Shown here in pieces: positions 22,136 through 24,584 of a stretch of DNA of 24,584 bases; within the stretch, counting starts at the first letter, position 1; each line of letters begins with the position of its first letter. This DNA is from Kiritimatiellia bacterium (GTDB lineage: Bacteria; Verrucomicrobiota; Kiritimatiellia; RFP12; UBA1067). The stretch covers positions 1-24,584 of the forward strand of contig CAJGDE010000017.1 in NCBI GenBank assembly GCA_904502135.1. Reading direction: 5' to 3'. A model generated the notes under the pieces. That model was given only the letters and a program-made list of their open reading frames with translations. It was not told where the DNA came from and made no database searches. Both the position numbers and the translations under genes were made by a program.

Positions 22136-22864
22136 ATGGAAGACGAAGCCAATATTCTTGAGGTAAAGGGACTTAAGGTTTATTTCCCTATAAAAAAAGG
22201 TGTCTTCGCCCGTACGGTAGGCTATGTAAAGGCGGTTGATGGGGTAAGCTTTAATGTGCGCAGGGCAGAAACCCTTGGTGTCGTCGGAGAATCCGGAAGC
22301 GGAAAGTCTACTATAGCTCGCGTTATTTCAGGTCTTCAGAAGGCGACGGACGGGGGCTTTGCTCTTTCAGGAAAAGTCTCTATGATTTTCCAAGATCCTC
22401 AAGGTAGTCTCAACCCCCGTCAGAGCGTAAGAGCGACGCTTTCTGAAATATTAAAGCATGTAGGATCTAAAAAAACTCCGCTGGAACTTCTTGAGGCTGT
22501 TGGGCTTGATTCCTCTCATCTCGACAAGTACCCGCATGAGTTTTCGGGAGGCCAGCGTCAACGTATATGCATTGCCCGCGCGATAGCCCTTGAGAGCGAG
22601 CTCTTGATTTGCGATGAGGCCGTAAGTGCGCTCGATCTTTCAATACGGTCGCAGATTCTTGATCTTCTTATGGATCTTAAGAAGAGGTTTAATTTAAGCC
22701 TCATGTTTATTACGCACGATCTCGGAGTTGTAAAGCATATCGCCGATAGAGTGATTGTAATGAAGTCCGGGAAAATAGTAGAATGCTCTTCATGCAACGA
22801 AATCATCACGAATCCGCAGCATGATTACACAAAAAAACTTATTTCTTCAGTGCTGAGTTTATAA
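22136..22864 (+). CDS. Oligopeptide-type ABC transporter ATP-binding protein (OppF/DppF-like)
   Basis: A 242-residue ATPase. Walker A is GESGSGKST (51-59), the Q-loop is in FQDPQGSLNPR (85-95), the signature is SGGQRQR (137-143), Walker B is LLICDEA (156-162) and the switch His is in FITHDLG. The segment around FQDPQGSLNPR is typical of OppF/DppF/NikE. These act as heterodimers with an OppD-type ATPase and need permeases and a binding protein, none of which is here. It is also shorter than usual OppF (about 300-330), lacking the C-terminal extension. It may serve a transporter encoded elsewhere. The ATG follows the nrdG stop after a single base. Confidence 0.85.
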   Translation: MEDEANILEVKGLKVYFPIKKGVFARTVGYVKAVDGVSFNVRRAETLGVVGESGSGKSTIARVISGLQKATDGGFALSGKVSMIFQDPQGSLNPRQSVRATLSEILKHVGSKKTPLELLEAVGLDSSHLDKYPHEFSGGQRQRICIARAIALESELLICDEAVSALDLSIRSQILDLLMDLKKRFNLSLMFITHDLGVVKHIADRVIVMKSGKIVECSSCNEIITNPQHDYTKKLISSVLSL

Positions 22865-22878
22865 GTCTTTTTTTTAGG

Positions 22879-24180
22879 CTATTTCGAAGGCCAGAATTTA
22901 TCTGAAAGCTTGGTTGGAATGCCCACTTCGGAGCGGTCGAAATTATCCGCGAGAATCTTCCACCCAAGGTCAAGCGCTTCTTCCAGGGGGATGTTGACGG
23001 AAAGATCCATCATGCCTGACTCAAAGTCTTTTCCGTATTTGAGCAGTTTTTCGTCCCACTGGGACATTTTAAAGCCCATCGACTGCTTTTCGACAGTTTC
23101 TTTATATTGAGCGTAAAGTTTGATCATCGCGTCCATAACCGTGCGATGATCTTCGCGCGTTGATTTATTGACCTGCTGTTTGAGACGCGAAAGAGAGCCG
23201 AAAGGTTCGATGCGCCCGTTTTTGAGATAGAATTGCCCCTCGGTAATGTAGCCGGTATTGTCCGGTACAGGGTGGGTTACATCGTCACCGGGCATTGTCG
23301 TTACGGCAAGTATCGTGATTGAGCCTGCGCCGTCAAAGTCTACCGCTTTCTCGTAGCGGGAGGCGAGCTGCGAGTATAAGTCGCCCGGGTAGCCGCGGTT
23401 AGATGGAATCTGTTCCATCGTTATGGCGATTTCTTTCATCGCGTCTGCAAAGCTCGTCATGTCGGTGAGCAGAACCAAAACATCCTTTCCTTTAAGGGCG
23501 AATTTTTCGGCGACGGCGAGAGAGACGTCGGGCACTAGCATGCATTCCACCGTCGGATCGGCGGCTGTATGCACAAACATGACCGTTTTTGAAAGAGCGC
23601 CGGACTCGTCAAGCTTCGAGCGAAGTTTCAGATATTCGTCGTATTTCAACCCCATACCGCCGATAATGATTACATCGGAGTCGGCCTGCAGGGCGATTCG
23701 GGCGAGAAGATCGTTGTACGGTTCGCCGGCTCTAGCGAAAATCGGCAGCTTCTGCGATTTTACGAGCGAGTTAAATAGGTCGATCATCGGAATGTTCGTG
23801 CGAACCATCTCTTTTGGCATGATGCGCTTGGCGGGATTGACAGACGGCTGACCGATCGGGGAGGGGTTGTCGTCAATTTCAGGGCCGCCGTCACGAGGCA
23901 CGCCAGCGCCGGTAAATTGTCTGCCGAGAAGCGCGTCGGAGAAAGGAACTTTCATTGTTTCTCCGAGAAATCTTACTTTAGCCGAGGTGTCAACGCCGCG
24001 TGCGCCGGCGAAAATCTGAAGCGTTACGTTTTCGCCGTCAAGCTTAATCACCTGCGCAAGAGAAATACCCGCACGTGATTCAACCTCAGCGATCTCATTG
24101 TATTTAACTCCTTCAGCTCTAAGAGTCGCAACCGAGCCAGAAAGCGCATCAATTTTATGGTAGACTTTGTTGTTGAACAT
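22879..24180 (-). CDS. atpB: V-type ATP synthase/ATPase subunit B
   Basis: A 433-residue protein. ATG at 24178-24180 (minus) is preferred over the frame-internal start ten codons earlier because GGGGAG lies 7 bp upstream of it. Family features are the early SGSVATLR segment, PIGQPSVNPAKRIMPKEMVRTNIPMIDLFNSLVKSQKLPIFA-type organisation and the degenerate P-loop region ARAGEPYNDLLARIALQAD, as expected for the non-catalytic B subunit. It forms the A3B3 head that makes or uses ATP with H+ or Na+. In usual V-type operons A precedes B and D follows; here neither is adjacent, so the gene appears monocistronic. It converges on the OppF-like gene, 14 bp apart. Confidence 0.93.
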   Translation of the reverse strand: MFNNKVYHKIDALSGSVATLRAEGVKYNEIAEVESRAGISLAQVIKLDGENVTLQIFAGARGVDTSAKVRFLGETMKVPFSDALLGRQFTGAGVPRDGGPEIDDNPSPIGQPSVNPAKRIMPKEMVRTNIPMIDLFNSLVKSQKLPIFARAGEPYNDLLARIALQADSDVIIIGGMGLKYDEYLKLRSKLDESGALSKTVMFVHTAADPTVECMLVPDVSLAVAEKFALKGKDVLVLLTDMTSFADAMKEIAITMEQIPSNRGYPGDLYSQLASRYEKAVDFDGAGSITILAVTTMPGDDVTHPVPDNTGYITEGQFYLKNGRIEPFGSLSRLKQQVNKSTREDHRTVMDAMIKLYAQYKETVEKQSMGFKMSQWDEKLLKYGKDFESGMMDLSVNIPLEEALDLGWKILADNFDRSEVGIPTKLSDKFWPSK

Positions 24181-24213
24181 TTCAATTCTCCCCGTCAAGT
24201 TTTTGTTCAAAAG

Positions 24214-24222
24214 ATTATATCA
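24214..24222 (-). promoter_or_regulatory. Extended -10 promoter of the V-ATPase subunit B gene
   Basis: On the minus strand the sequence TGATATAAT (-10 hexamer 24219-24214) lies about 34 bp before the start codon, leaving a leader that includes the GGGGAG ribosome-binding site. No good -35 hexamer is seen. Confidence 0.55.
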
Positions 24223-24297
24223 CATTTTGAGTGTTTTGTGAGCGTGTGCGATTTTATTTCGTTGAAAAAAGATAGATTTTGTATATTAGCTGAAAGG

Positions 24298-24393
24298 CGC
24301 TCCGGCGGTCCCGACAGCTCGGTCAAACCGTTGTTTCGCCGTCGCGACGCCTCTCAGACTCGGAGAGGGATCCCACTGCATAGGAGAGTGGGA
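24298..24393. repeat. GC-rich hairpin block, probable dispersed intergenic element
   Basis: Consecutive short hairpins: CCGA/TCGG (24311-24322), CCTCTC (24350-24355) with GAGAGG (24363-24368), and TCCCACT (24371-24377) with AGTGGGA (24387-24393). An overlapping + frame exists (24157-24411), but it begins inside the antisense of subunit B and is read as a shadow. The block is followed by repeated TGAATGTT words. It is unlike the AT-rich sequence immediately upstream. Confidence 0.4.
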
Positions 24394-24489
24394 GAATGGG
24401 TTAATGTTTGAATGTTTGAATGGGGGTTTAGGAGGTGAAGGTGAAGAAGGGAGAGTTCGAGTTGATAGGTCGAGTTCGAGAGTGGACTC

Positions 24490-24514
24490 TTAACCCCTGA
24501 CTCCTAACTCCTAA
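24490..24514. repeat. Short copy of the CCCCTAA/CTCCTAA repeat
   Basis: TAACCCCTGACTCCTAAC and following bases repeat the same words as the degenerate flank of the 10067-10239 array. It lies directly before the last promoter of the window. A G-rich stretch (24420-24460) precedes it. Confidence 0.6.
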
Positions 24515-24554
24515 AATTACTATCACAACTTCTTGTCCGTTGAAAAAGCATATA

Positions 24555-24563
24555 TGGTATAAT
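24555..24563 (+). promoter_or_regulatory. Extended -10 promoter of a transcript leaving the window
   Basis: TGGTATAAT ends at 24563. TTGTCC at 24533-24538 is a possible -35 at a long 19-bp spacing. The predicted +1 is about 24570. Confidence 0.6.
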
Positions 24564-24580
24564 ACGTGCGTCGGGAGGCT

Positions 24581-24584
24581 ATGC
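24581..24584 (+). CDS. Possible start of a gene cut by the window edge
   Basis: ATG at 24581 follows GGGAGG (24573-24578) by only two bases, closer than normal for a Shine-Dalgarno site. The transcript from the -10 box could therefore equally be an RNA gene beginning near 24570, and the ATG chance. Confidence 0.25.

Noticed and set aside
24157..24411. 84-codon plus-strand frame at the right end
   Set aside because: It starts antisense within the V-ATPase subunit B gene and reads through the hairpin block, so it is best explained as a repeat-derived chance frame.

Overview
The window looks like a chromosomal segment of a Gram-negative, anaerobic bacterium. An outer-membrane porin with a signal peptide and a terminal Phe, lipoproteins and an NSS transporter point to a two-membrane cell. 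The class III ribonucleotide reductase activase NrdG points to anaerobic growth. A V-type ATPase subunit, a REP-associated tyrosine transposase with REP palindromes, a NamZ-type (DUF1343) protein and a GH39-like hydrolase fit a PVC-group organism (Kiritimatiellota or Lentisphaerota type, gut or rumen). That placement is inference and is not proven by the sequence. Promoters are conspicuous: TGnTATAAT boxes recur, and two of them sit so close to the start codon that the mRNA should be leaderless.

Layout. Positions 1-500 hold a terminator of an upstream gene, a 63-codon open frame without a start codon (probably a gene remnant) and decayed DNA. Positions 501-716 hold a strong extended -10 box, a probable structured RNA of about 150 nt whose two long helices interleave (pseudoknot topology) and which ends in a T-tract, then a hairpin-enclosed G-quadruplex motif. 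Positions 718-5128 are an AT-rich accessory cassette of six genes, all on + and none recognised: a multi-pass membrane protein, a 34-residue secreted-type peptide, a 555-residue exported protein with C-terminal ten-residue repeats, a membrane-anchored protein overlapping a second small ORF, and a lipoprotein. This RNA-plus-cassette region is the best candidate for an undescribed system.

Positions 5250-6329 hold a RAYT transposase with an extra C-terminal Rossmann-like domain, and REP palindromes both upstream of it and inside its coding linker. On the minus strand at 6353-6886 lies a small protein with an FtsK-gamma-like C-terminus. From 7099 a perfect sigma70-type promoter starts a transport cluster: porin, NSS Na+ symporter, a 19-bp telomere-like tandem repeat filling the whole gap, a PutP-type Na+/proline symporter and a secreted GH39-like glycosidase.

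From 13329 the content is housekeeping: an RF-1/ArfB-like release factor, RlmB, a zinc-finger and winged-helix protein of unknown function overlapping pheT, then a compact operon with a GT2-GtrA fusion, NnrD, a NamZ-like protein without signal peptide, NrdG and an OppF-like ATPase. Facing it on the minus strand is a stand-alone V-type ATPase subunit B gene. The right end (24291-24584) is an intergenic repeat region with hairpins and the same C/T/A-rich repeat words seen at 10067-10239, followed by a strong promoter for a transcript that runs off the window.
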